Of a DNA stretch of 64,000 nucleotides, positions 19,843 to 28,457 are shown one piece after another. The DNA comes from Bordetella genomosp. 8 (lineage in GTDB: Bacteria > Pseudomonadota > Gammaproteobacteria > Burkholderiales > Burkholderiaceae_B). The notes beneath the pieces are model-generated. The model was not told the DNA's origin. It saw only the letters and a list, made by a program, of their open reading frames with translations, and made no database searches. Location: NCBI RefSeq assembly GCF_002119685.1, contig NZ_CP021108.1:4278001-4342000 (forward strand), in the 5' to 3' direction. Position 1 is the stretch's first letter. Every line of letters begins with the position of its first letter. The position numbers and the translations under genes are program-made.

Positions 19843-22800
19843 TTATGCGGCTTCCGCCGCGAGCTGCACCGCCGAATCGATATCCACCGCCACGATGCGC
19901 GAGACGCCTTGCTCCTGCATCGTAACGCCGACCAACTGCTTCGCCATCTGCATGGCGATCTTGTTGTGCGAAATGAAAAGAAACTGGGTCTGTTCGCTCA
20001 TCGCGCTGACGAGGTTGGCATAGCGTTCGGTATTCGCATCATCCAGCGGCGCATCGACTTCGTCCAGCAGGCAGAACGGCGCCGGGTTCAGCTTGAACAG
20101 CGCGAATACCAGGGCCGTCGCCGTCAACGCCTTTTCGCCGCCCGACAGCAGGTGGATGGTGCTATTGCGTTTGCCGGGAGGCTGGGCCATCACCTGCACG
20201 CCGGCGTCCAGGATTTCATCGCCCGTCATCATCAGCTTGGCCTCGCCGCCGCCGAACAGCCGGGGGAACAGTTCGCCGAAGTGGCCGTTGACGGTGTTGA
20301 AGGTCTCCTGCAGCAGCTCGCGCGTTTCGCGGTCGATCTTGCGGATGGCGTCCTCCAGCGTCTCGATGGCGGTCATCAGGTCCTGCTGCTGCGCGTCGAG
20401 GAATTCCTTGCGTTCGCGGGAAGTGGTCAGTTCGTCCAGCGCCGCCAGGTTCACCGAACCCAGGCTGTCTATCATCCGCGAAATCCGCGTCACTTCCGAC
20501 TGCAGCCAGCTGGCGCGGCGCCATTCGTCCGACATGGATTCCAGCGACTGCGCCAGCGCTTCGCGATCGACTTCGCGCGCGTTCAATTGTTCGCTGAACT
20601 GTTCTTCGGCCAGGCGGGCCGCCTGTTCCTGCAACTGCAATTCCATGATGCGCGCACGGCGCGGTTCCAGCGACTGCTCCTGCCGCACGCGGTCTTCGTC
20701 GGCGCCGCGCAATTGCGCGGCCAGGTTGTCCATTTCGATACGCGCGCGGGCCAGCGCTTCTTCCCGTTCCGCGCGCAATTCCAGTGCATCCTGCAGGCCG
20801 GCCTGCGACGCCGAGGCGTCCAGTTCGAACAGTTCGCCCTGCAGCTGTTCCAGCTCGGCCCGGGCGCGCGCGCTCTGGTCGGCGGCCAGTTGCTGGTTCC
20901 GGCGCAGATCCTGGATGCGCGCCTCGATACCGCGCTGGGCGAATTCCGATTCATGCACCGCGCGTTCCAGTTCGCGCAGGCGGGCACGCGCGGCTTCCGC
21001 CTGTTCGGCCAGGGTCTCGCCTTCGATCTCGGCGTCGGCAAAGCGCGTCTGGTGCTCCGCCAGCTCCTGGTCCAGCGTTTCGAAGCGGACTTCCGCGTCT
21101 TCGCGCGCGGCGCGCAGTTCTTCTTCGTGGGCGCCGATTTCCGCCAGGTCCTCGCGCAGGCGGGCGCCACGTTCACCCGATTGTTCCGCCTGCTGCTGCA
21201 GTCGGGAATACTCCAACTGGATATCGTGCACGCGACGCGTGACCTCGGCCACGCGCTGTCGCGCCGGCACCAAGGCCTGCGACACCTGCTGCCAGGCGGT
21301 CTCGCTGCGCGCGACGGCGGCGCGGCCCTGGTCGGCGATCAACTGCTGTGCCTTCAGTTCGCGCTGCAGGTTTTCGATTTCCTGCTGCCGCGCCAGCATG
21401 CCGGATTGCTCGGAATCCGCCGCGTAGAAACGCACGCTGTGCGCATCCACCAGGTGGCCGTCCTTGACCACATAGGCGCCGCCCGGAGGCAGGGCCGAGC
21501 GGCCGGCCAGCGCCTGGCCCAGGCTGTCGCTGACGTAGACGTCGCGCAGCCATTCGTTCATCAGGGTGCGCAGATCGCCATCGGTGATGCGCAGCAGCGC
21601 CGTCAGGGGCTGCTGCCCCGCCGGCGCCGCGGGGGCCGGCGCCGCCACCGGCAACTGGTAGAAAGCCAGCCGGGCAGGCGGCGCGTCGTCGGCGAAGGCC
21701 TTGGCCCAGTCCAGGTTGCGCACTTCCAGCGCTGCCATGCGTTCGCGCAGGGCGGCTTCCAGCGCCGTTTCCCAGCCGGGTTCGACATGCAGCTTCTGCC
21801 ACAGCCGGCCCAGCCCCGCCAGCTCATGCTTGGCCAGCCAGGGTTCCAGCGTGCCCTGCTTCTGTACGTCTTCCTGCAGCTTGGCAAGCGCCGACAGGCG
21901 GGCTTCCAGCCGCGCGAGCGCCTGCGCCTCCTGCTGGGCGGTGGCCTGCGCGCGGCCACGCTCGGCATCGGCTTCGGGCAGGCGCGCTTCCAGCGTCGCG
22001 AGTTCTTCCTGGGCGGCGTCCAGCTGTTCCTGGCCCGCGGCCAGTGCCCCCGCCAGCTCTTCCATGCGTGCCGGGTCGGGCGTCTGCAGCTCGCGCATTT
22101 CCTGCTGCACGCGTTCGCGCCGCTGCTCCAGCGCCTGCAACTGGCGATCGGCGTCGCGCTGGCTTTGCGCGACCAGGGCCAGGTCCTGCTCGACGCGCGC
22201 CAGCGCGCTGCGCATGGCGTCGCGGCCCTGGGCCGCATCGCGCACCCGCGACTCGACCCCCGGCAGCGCGGCCTGGGCGTCCTCCGCCATGGCGCGCGCT
22301 TCCTGCGCCCGCTCGGCGCCGGCGGCCAGGTCTTCCTCGGCTTGGGCGATCTGTTCGGTGCAGTGGGTCTGCTGGCTGTCCCATTCCTCGATCTGGCGGG
22401 TCAGTTGCTCGCGCCGCGCCTGGACGCGGTTGCGCGATTCCACCACGTGGCGGATTTCCGCCTCCAGCCGGCTGACCTGCGCGTTGGCCTCGTAAAGCTG
22501 ACCCTGCGCCGTGTGGACCAGGTCGCTGGCGGCGTAGTGGGCCTGGCGGCGCGATTCCAGCGCGGCTTCGCCAGCCCGCAATTCGGCGATCGCGGCTTCC
22601 AGTTCGGTCTGCGCGCGTTCGATTTCCTGGGTTTTCTTCTGGCGTTCCTGGCGCGCGCCCGTTTCCTTCAGGAACCACAGGGCGTACTGCTTGCGCTCAC
22701 CGTCGGCCTGCAGTTCGCGGTATTCGCGCGCCACTTCGGCCTGGGCTTCCAGTTTTTCGAGCTGGCTGTTCAGTTCGCGCAGGATGTCTTCGACGCGGGT

Positions 22801-23373
22801 CAGGTTTTCGCGCGTGTCGGACAGGCGGTTTTCGGTCTCGCGCCGCCGTTCCTTATACCGCGACACGCCGGCCGCTTCTTCAAGGAAGACCCGCAGCTCT
22901 TCGGGGCGCGCCTCGATCAGGCGGTTGATCATGCCCTGGCCGATGATGGCGTAACCGCGCGCGCCCAGCCCGGTGCCCAGGAAGATGTCGTGGATGTCGC
23001 GCCGGCGCACCTGCTGGTTGTTGACGAAGTAGCTGCTGGTGCCGTCCCGCGTCAGGACCCGCCGCACGGCGATTTCGGAATAGGTGCTCCACTGCCCGGC
23101 GGCACGGCCTTCGCTATTGTCGAAGACCATTTCCACCGACGCGCGCGCCGCCGGCTTGCGATTCCCCGATCCGTTGAAGATCACGTCCTGCATGGACTCG
23201 CCGCGCAGTTCCGACGCCTTGGCCTCGCCCAATACCCAGCGCACGGCATCGATGATGTTCGACTTGCCGCAGCCGTTGGGGCCGACCACGCCAACCAACT
23301 GGCTGGGGACCGGAATAACGGTGGGGTCGACGAACGATTTGAAGCCGGCGAGTTTTAGCTGGGTAAGACGCAC
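19843..23373 (-). CDS. smc: chromosome segregation ATPase SMC
   Basis: A 1176-residue SMC protein. The N-terminal head has LTQLKLAGFKSFVDPT and Walker A GPNGCGKSN (about residue 31). Two long coiled coils flank a hinge near residues 515-630 (VDAHSVRFYAADSEQSG lies at its end), and the C-terminal head has signature LLSGGEKALTATAL and Walker B FCLLDEVDAPLDDAN. SMC with ScpAB compacts and separates the chromosome. The GTG at 23373 is chosen because homologous proteins begin with this LTQLKLAGFKSF block; the open frame continues upstream but has no family similarity. No good Shine-Dalgarno is visible. Confidence 0.95.
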   Translation of the reverse strand: MRLTQLKLAGFKSFVDPTVIPVPSQLVGVVGPNGCGKSNIIDAVRWVLGEAKASELRGESMQDVIFNGSGNRKPAARASVEMVFDNSEGRAAGQWSTYSEIAVRRVLTRDGTSSYFVNNQQVRRRDIHDIFLGTGLGARGYAIIGQGMINRLIEARPEELRVFLEEAAGVSRYKERRRETENRLSDTRENLTRVEDILRELNSQLEKLEAQAEVAREYRELQADGERKQYALWFLKETGARQERQKKTQEIERAQTELEAAIAELRAGEAALESRRQAHYAASDLVHTAQGQLYEANAQVSRLEAEIRHVVESRNRVQARREQLTRQIEEWDSQQTHCTEQIAQAEEDLAAGAERAQEARAMAEDAQAALPGVESRVRDAAQGRDAMRSALARVEQDLALVAQSQRDADRQLQALEQRRERVQQEMRELQTPDPARMEELAGALAAGQEQLDAAQEELATLEARLPEADAERGRAQATAQQEAQALARLEARLSALAKLQEDVQKQGTLEPWLAKHELAGLGRLWQKLHVEPGWETALEAALRERMAALEVRNLDWAKAFADDAPPARLAFYQLPVAAPAPAAPAGQQPLTALLRITDGDLRTLMNEWLRDVYVSDSLGQALAGRSALPPGGAYVVKDGHLVDAHSVRFYAADSEQSGMLARQQEIENLQRELKAQQLIADQGRAAVARSETAWQQVSQALVPARQRVAEVTRRVHDIQLEYSRLQQQAEQSGERGARLREDLAEIGAHEEELRAAREDAEVRFETLDQELAEHQTRFADAEIEGETLAEQAEAARARLRELERAVHESEFAQRGIEARIQDLRRNQQLAADQSARARAELEQLQGELFELDASASQAGLQDALELRAEREEALARARIEMDNLAAQLRGADEDRVRQEQSLEPRRARIMELQLQEQAARLAEEQFSEQLNAREVDREALAQSLESMSDEWRRASWLQSEVTRISRMIDSLGSVNLAALDELTTSRERKEFLDAQQQDLMTAIETLEDAIRKIDRETRELLQETFNTVNGHFGELFPRLFGGGEAKLMMTGDEILDAGVQVMAQPPGKRNSTIHLLSGGEKALTATALVFALFKLNPAPFCLLDEVDAPLDDANTERYANLVSAMSEQTQFLFISHNKIAMQMAKQLVGVTMQEQGVSRIVAVDIDSAVQLAAEAA

Positions 23374-23735
23374 AGTATCTGATGGACTGACCGGAGGGTT
23401 GAAGGACGCGCTGAAACGGACCTGCCGCGCATTGCAAAGCGGCCCCGAGGGGCCGATGCGGACGAGCCGGCTCGATGGACCGGCTTTTTCGGGGCTTATG
23501 ATACCCCACCGCCCGCCTCTCCCGCATGCCGGCGCTCCCCGGCGCGTCCTCATGCGACGCGGCGTTCCGCCGGAGCGGCGCATGCCGCATCGCCGCATGG
23601 CACGGCGCCGGCGCCGCTCTCAACGCCCGCGCGTGGGGCGGACGCTATACTCGCTGACACTTTTATTTGGCGCAGGCCTGTTCATCGCGCGGCCACTGCC
23701 GGATACTGACCGGCAACGTGAATGGGGACTATTCT
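23374..23735. other. intergenic region between divergent smc and lplT
   Basis: This 362-bp stretch holds no convincing gene. It contains a tight hairpin, CGGCCCC-GA-GGGGCCG (23440-23455), and a very GC-rich block (23520-23640). TATACT (23646-23651) could be a -10 box for lplT, but no matching -35 box was seen. Open frames in it are extensions of smc or lplT without family similarity. Confidence 0.6.
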
Positions 23736-25052
23736 TTGAAACGCGGTTTCTTTCTGGTCATGGCGGCGCAGGCGCTATCCTCGCTCGCGGACAATGCGCT
23801 CTTCATCGCGGCGATTGCCCTCATCCAGGAACTGCATGGTCCGGACTGGATGGCGCCGATCATGAAATGGTCGTTCGCGCTGGCCTACGTGCTGCTGGCC
23901 GCCTTCGTCGGCGCCATCGCCGATTCCTATCCCAAGGGCCGCGTCATGTTCGCCACCAATGCCTTGAAGGTCGGTGGCTGCCTGCTGATGTTTTCCTATG
24001 CCAGCCTGGGCTTCGCCCCGGTCCACCAGACCTACCTGGTCTGCCTGGCCTACGCGATGGTGGGTGTCGGCGCGGCCGCGTATTCGCCGGCCAAGTACGG
24101 CATCGTGACCGAAATGCTGCCGCCCCACCTGCTGGTCAAGGGCAACAGCTGGATCGAAGGGCTGACGGTGATCTCCATCATCCTGGGCACCGTATTGGGC
24201 GGCGCGCTGATTTCGCCGGAGATCTCGCAGGCCATCCTGCACCACCCCCTGAGCCGCAGGCTGGTGCATACCCCGGCCGAAGCCGCCATCCTGGTGATCG
24301 CCGGCGTCTACCTGCTGGCCGCGGCCTGCAACCTGGTGATCCCGAACACCCACGTGCGGTATCCGCCGCAACAGAAGAATCCCGTCCGCCTGATTTCCAC
24401 CTTCGGCGGCTATGTACGCGTGCTCTGGCGCGACAAGCTGGGGCAGATTTCGCTGGCCGTCACCACCCTGTTCTGGGGCGCCGGCGCGACGCTGCAGCTG
24501 ATCGTCATCGAATGGGGGCGCAGCCAGTTGGGCTACCGGCTCGACCAGGCCTCCATCCTGATGGGCGTCGCCGCGGTCGGCACGGTCATCGGCTCCATCC
24601 TGGCTGGCCGCATTCCGCTGCGCAAGGCACTCAGCGTGTTGCCGGTAGGTGCCGGCATGGGGCTGGTGGTGCTGCTGATGCCGCTCGTGCAGTCCACCTG
24701 GAGCGTCTACATACTGCTGCTGGTCGTCGGCGGGCTGGCGGGCTTCTTCGTGGTGCCCATGAACGCCCTGCTGCAGCACCGCGGCCACGTCCTGCTGTCC
24801 GCCGGCCATTCGATCGCCGTGCAGAACTTCAACGAGCAGCTCAATATCCTGCTGATGGTGGCGATCTACACGGTGCTGCTGTGGCTGAACCTGCCCATCG
24901 GCATCATCATCGTGATCTTCGGTTCCATCGTCGCGATCCTGATGCTCATATTCATGCGCTGGAGCCGCCGCAACATGCAGGAACGTCCCGAGCTGATCGG
25001 CCAGATCGGCCAGGAAGGGCACGGCAAGGCGCTGAGCGGCGAGGCCCACTGA
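23736..25052 (+). CDS. lplT: lysophospholipid transporter LplT (MFS)
   Basis: A 438-residue major facilitator with twelve hydrophobic helices. The opening RGFFLVMAAQALSSLADNALFIAA and the segments YSPAKYGIVTEMLPP and VKGNSWIEGLTVISIILG are typical of LplT, which flips lysophospholipids inward for re-acylation. The start is uncertain: a TTG at 23736 has GGGGA seven bases upstream and gives MKRGFFLVM, while a GTG at 23718 and a TTG at 23667 are also in frame. The gene stands alone and is convergent with the glycosylase gene. No fused acyltransferase domain (Aas type) is present. Confidence 0.88.
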   Translation: MKRGFFLVMAAQALSSLADNALFIAAIALIQELHGPDWMAPIMKWSFALAYVLLAAFVGAIADSYPKGRVMFATNALKVGGCLLMFSYASLGFAPVHQTYLVCLAYAMVGVGAAAYSPAKYGIVTEMLPPHLLVKGNSWIEGLTVISIILGTVLGGALISPEISQAILHHPLSRRLVHTPAEAAILVIAGVYLLAAACNLVIPNTHVRYPPQQKNPVRLISTFGGYVRVLWRDKLGQISLAVTTLFWGAGATLQLIVIEWGRSQLGYRLDQASILMGVAAVGTVIGSILAGRIPLRKALSVLPVGAGMGLVVLLMPLVQSTWSVYILLLVVGGLAGFFVVPMNALLQHRGHVLLSAGHSIAVQNFNEQLNILLMVAIYTVLLWLNLPIGIIIVIFGSIVAILMLIFMRWSRRNMQERPELIGQIGQEGHGKALSGEAH

Positions 25053-25113
25053 GCGGCCGGGTCGCCCTGGCGGCGAGGCGCGCCGAGCGCGCCCGCGTGG
25101 GCCCTCCCCGGGC

Positions 25114-26226
25114 TCAGAGGCCGGCCGCCAGCCGCAGGTCCTGCCAGGCGCGGGCCTTTTCCACGGGGCTGCGCAACAGGTACGCCGGGTGGTAGCTCAC
25201 CACCATGGGGATATCGCCGGCATCGGTCTTCAGCGTGTGGACGCGGCCGCGCAGGCTGCCGATGGCGGCATCCGTTTCCAGCAGGGTCTGCGCGGCGAAT
25301 CGGCCCATCACCAATATGCGCTGCGGCTTCAGCAGCGCGATCTGGCGCATCAGGTACGGCCGGCAGGCGGCGATTTCTTCAGGCTTGGGGTTGCGATTGC
25401 CCGGCGGCCGGCACTTGATCACGTTGGCGATGTAGACATCGCGCTCGCGGCTCATGCCCACGGCCGCCAGCATGGCGTCCAGCAATTGCCCCGAGCGGCC
25501 GACGAAAGGCAATCCCTGCCTGTCCTCCTGCTCGCCGGGCGCTTCGCCCACCACCAGCCAGCGCGCGTTTTCGGCGCCCATGCCGAACACGGCCTGCCGG
25601 CGTCCCTGGCATAGGCCGCAGGACCTGCATTCGAGCACCCGCTCACGCAGGGTCGACATGTCCAGCACGGCCAGCGATTCGGCGGTGGGCGGTGGTTGCA
25701 GCGGAGCGGGCTCGCTGGCGGCGGCAGCCGCCGACGGCTTGCCGGGCCGCATGGGGGGTCTGCCCTGTGGCCCCGCCGCGGGCGGACGCCCTGGCGTGGA
25801 TGCGGTGCCGGCTCCAGCCGTGGCCGGGGCGCCGGCCTCGGGGAGTCCAGCGGCCACCGCGCCGGAGCCGGGGTAGCCGGTCGTGCCGGCGCCGGCGAGG
25901 CTGGCGGGGCCGGCTGCCACGGCATCGGCACCGGCACCGGCCTGTGGACCGGCGGCCGCCGACCCAAAGGTGCCGGCCTCGGCGCCCGCGGTGGCGGATG
26001 CACCGGTACCGGGCCGGGAACCGGCGGCGGGCGCCGACGCGGCCTCGGCGCGGGTAGCGGCCACGGCAGCACCCGGCGCGCCGGAGGCGACCGCCGGATC
26101 GGCGCCGGCCGCCTGCGGCGATTCCTGTCGCAGCCACACCTTTTCCATGCCGATCTCGCGCAGCCAGGCCCGCTGCAGCGGATTCAGCGCCAGCGGCTTG
26201 ACCGGCGTAGCCGTCGGATCAACCAT
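25114..26226 (-). CDS. uracil-DNA glycosylase, family 4 (iron-sulfur), with long low-complexity insert
   Basis: A 370-residue DNA repair protein that removes uracil. The catalytic core starts near residue 190: CRSCGLCQGR (two or more cluster cysteines), VFGMGAENARWLVVGEAPGEQED (motif 1), CRPPGNRNP and ACRPYL (further cluster cysteines), and VVSYHPAYLLR (motif 2). About residues 40-175 form an Ala/Gly/Pro-rich insert with no recognisable domain, between the core and an N-terminal segment (LNPLQRAWLREIGMEKVWL) that is common in beta-proteobacterial members. It overlaps the tsaB-rimI stop by 8 nt, so it is co-translated with that gene. Confidence 0.92.
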   Translation of the reverse strand: MVDPTATPVKPLALNPLQRAWLREIGMEKVWLRQESPQAAGADPAVASGAPGAAVAATRAEAASAPAAGSRPGTGASATAGAEAGTFGSAAAGPQAGAGADAVAAGPASLAGAGTTGYPGSGAVAAGLPEAGAPATAGAGTASTPGRPPAAGPQGRPPMRPGKPSAAAAASEPAPLQPPPTAESLAVLDMSTLRERVLECRSCGLCQGRRQAVFGMGAENARWLVVGEAPGEQEDRQGLPFVGRSGQLLDAMLAAVGMSRERDVYIANVIKCRPPGNRNPKPEEIAACRPYLMRQIALLKPQRILVMGRFAAQTLLETDAAIGSLRGRVHTLKTDAGDIPMVVSYHPAYLLRSPVEKARAWQDLRLAAGL

Positions 26227-27559
26227 GGCCGACCTCGTCCAGGGTAACGGGCTTCTGCATCACCAGCGCGTCCTCGCGCCGGCCACGGCCAGCCGGGTAA
26301 TAGCCGCGCCGCAAGCCTACGCGCAGGAAACCGTGGTGTCCGTAGAACGCCACCGCCCCTGTATTGGACGGCCGGACTTCCAGCAACACACCCCCTATGC
26401 CGCGTTGACGCGCGCGCTCCACGCACCACTTGATGAGCCGGGAACCCAGCCCCTGCCGATGCATGGTCTTGTCGATGGCGACCACCAGCAGATGCGAAAC
26501 GTCCGGGGCATGCATCAGGATGCAGAAGCCCAGCATCCTGCCGGCCCGGCGCAGCACGCAGGAATCGTAGCCGGCCGCCAGCGCATCGGCGAAATTGCGG
26601 CGCGTCCACGGAAAGGCCTGCACGGAAGCCTCGATGCGATCCATATCGTCCAGGTCCTGTTCCGTCATGGGCGACATTTCGATCGGCAAGGCGTCGGCCG
26701 GCGGTGGCGCCGGGTGCGACGCCGCCGCCTGCGCGGCGTGGTCGGGCGCGAGCGTCCGCGCCGCCTGGTCAGGCACCAGCGCCTGCGCCGCCTTGGGATT
26801 GCCGCCCTGGCCCGCCAACCGCTCGGCGGTGGTGAAGGCCACGCGGTCGCGCACGTAGAGCGGCATGGCCTGCTCGGGCGGAACCGTGTCGCCCTTGCGC
26901 CAGGCCATCAGCGCCAGCCGCGCAACGTCGCGGGCATGCGGCCGCATGGCGTCGTAGCGCGCCCAGTCGGCATGTGGCGCCATCAGTCGCGCATAGGCGT
27001 CCCAGGCGTCGCCGGCCAGCACGGGAGACAGCGCCAACCCGGTACGGGCCCGCCAATCGAGCAACCGGGCTTCCACCCAGGGCACGACTTCCGCCGCGGC
27101 GATCAGCAGCGGCGCCGCCAGCACCTCCCAGGCCGTGTCGTCGGCGGCGCCCTGCGCACGCCGGTACACGGCCAGATAGACCTCTTCCATGCGGGCATCG
27201 AGGGCCACCACGATCGCCTGGTCGGGCCTGGCGGGCACCTGCGCGGCCACGGCCAGATGCGACACGATGGGCACCACCGGCAGTTCGTGGGCCATGGCGA
27301 TGCCCTGCGCGACCCCGCACGCCACGCGCAGGCCGGTGAAGCCGCCGGGTCCCTGGCCGAACGCGACCGCCTGGATATCGCCCGCTTCCAGGCCAGCATC
27401 CCGCAACAGGTCGCGCGCCATGGGCAGCAGGCGCTCGGCATGTTCCTGCGCGCCTTCGTGCTCCAGGGTGGCGATGGCCGGGCCGCCCGGGAGGTCCCGC
27501 AGCAGCGCGACGCTGCATCGGGACGAAGAAGTTTCAAGCGCCAAAAGGGTGGGATTCAT
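26219..27559 (-). CDS. bifunctional TsaB / ribosomal-protein-alanine acetyltransferase RimI fusion
   Basis: A 446-residue fusion. Residues 1-245 match TsaB (LLALETSSSRCSVALL; AFGQGPGGFTGLRVACGVAQG), the partner of TsaD in making t6A37 in tRNAs that read ANN codons. Residues 295-446 match RimI, a GNAT acetyltransferase, with DKTMHRQGLGSRLIKW for acetyl-CoA binding and RPSNTGAVAFYGHHGF. An Ala/Pro/His-rich linker of about 50 residues joins them. RimI acetylates the N-terminus of ribosomal protein S18. Such fusions are known in Alcaligenaceae. An internal ATG before TEQDLDDMDR could give separate RimI. Confidence 0.93.
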   Translation of the reverse strand: MNPTLLALETSSSRCSVALLRDLPGGPAIATLEHEGAQEHAERLLPMARDLLRDAGLEAGDIQAVAFGQGPGGFTGLRVACGVAQGIAMAHELPVVPIVSHLAVAAQVPARPDQAIVVALDARMEEVYLAVYRRAQGAADDTAWEVLAAPLLIAAAEVVPWVEARLLDWRARTGLALSPVLAGDAWDAYARLMAPHADWARYDAMRPHARDVARLALMAWRKGDTVPPEQAMPLYVRDRVAFTTAERLAGQGGNPKAAQALVPDQAARTLAPDHAAQAAASHPAPPPADALPIEMSPMTEQDLDDMDRIEASVQAFPWTRRNFADALAAGYDSCVLRRAGRMLGFCILMHAPDVSHLLVVAIDKTMHRQGLGSRLIKWCVERARQRGIGGVLLEVRPSNTGAVAFYGHHGFLRVGLRRGYYPAGRGRREDALVMQKPVTLDEVGHG

Positions 27560-27688
27560 AGCGGAATTGTACGTAATACCAAAGACTTGCCCTCGTTTGT
27601 AAGGGGGATTTCAACCATCCTGTCCAATGTGTAATATCTTGTGAACGCCCACTAGCCGGTCATTCCGGGCACTGTTACATTTCCCGCC

Positions 27689-28423
27689 ATGAATACGCAA
27701 AACACCACTCCGACGCGCAAAGTCCTGGTTGTCGACGACGATCCCCGCCTGCGCGACCTGCTGCGGCGTTATCTCTCGGAACAGGGCTTCAATGTCTTCG
27801 TTGCCGAAGACGCCAAGGAAATGGGCAAGCTCTGGCAACGGGAGCATTTCGATCTCCTGGTGCTGGACCTGATGCTGCCCGGCGAAGACGGCCTGTCCAT
27901 CTGCCGTCGCCTGCGGGGTGGGCATGACAACACGCCTATTATCATGCTGACCGCCAAGGCCGAGGAAATCGACCGTATCGTCGGCCTGGAAATGGGCGCG
28001 GACGACTACCTGTCCAAGCCGTTCAACCCTCGCGAACTCCTGGCGCGCATCAACGCCATCCTGCGCCGCCGCGGCACCGAAGAGCACCCCGGCGCGCCCA
28101 GCCAGGAAAACGAATCGATCGCCTTCGGGCCTTATATCCTGAACCTGTCCACGCGCACGCTGACGCGCAACAACGAACAGGTGCCGATCACGACGGGCGA
28201 GTTCTCGGTACTCAAGGTGTTCGCCCGCCATCCCAAGATTCCCCTGTCGCGCGACAAGCTGATGGAACTGGCGCGCGGCCGCGAATATGAAGCGTTCGAT
28301 CGCAGCCTGGACGTACAGATTTCCCGCCTGCGCAAACTGATCGAACCGAATCCCTCCAAACCGGTATTCATCCAGACAGTCTGGGGACTGGGTTACGTTT
28401 TCGTGCCGGACGGTGGCAGCTGA
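27689..28423 (+). CDS. risA: OmpR-family response regulator RisA
   Basis: A 244-residue response regulator. The receiver domain (residues 10-125) has the acidic pair in VVDDDPRLRD, phospho-acceptor Asp60 in VLDLMLPGEDG, and the conserved Lys in DDYLSKPFNP. The C-terminal winged helix shows TTGEFSVLKVFARHP and SRLRKLIEPNPSKPVFIQT, the OmpR type. It matches RisA of Bordetella, which controls c-di-GMP-linked and acid or intracellular survival genes with RisS or RisK. The gene is divergent from tsaB-rimI and 34 bp upstream of risS. Confidence 0.94.
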   Translation: MNTQNTTPTRKVLVVDDDPRLRDLLRRYLSEQGFNVFVAEDAKEMGKLWQREHFDLLVLDLMLPGEDGLSICRRLRGGHDNTPIIMLTAKAEEIDRIVGLEMGADDYLSKPFNPRELLARINAILRRRGTEEHPGAPSQENESIAFGPYILNLSTRTLTRNNEQVPITTGEFSVLKVFARHPKIPLSRDKLMELARGREYEAFDRSLDVQISRLRKLIEPNPSKPVFIQTVWGLGYVFVPDGGS

Positions 28424-28457
28424 AACCTGATCGTTCCCGGGGCAGGAACGCCGTAAC

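Noticed and set aside
19816..23358. An 1180-codon open frame on the plus strand opposite smc
   Set aside because: The minus strand encodes SMC with all ATPase motifs. The plus frame is a composition artefact.
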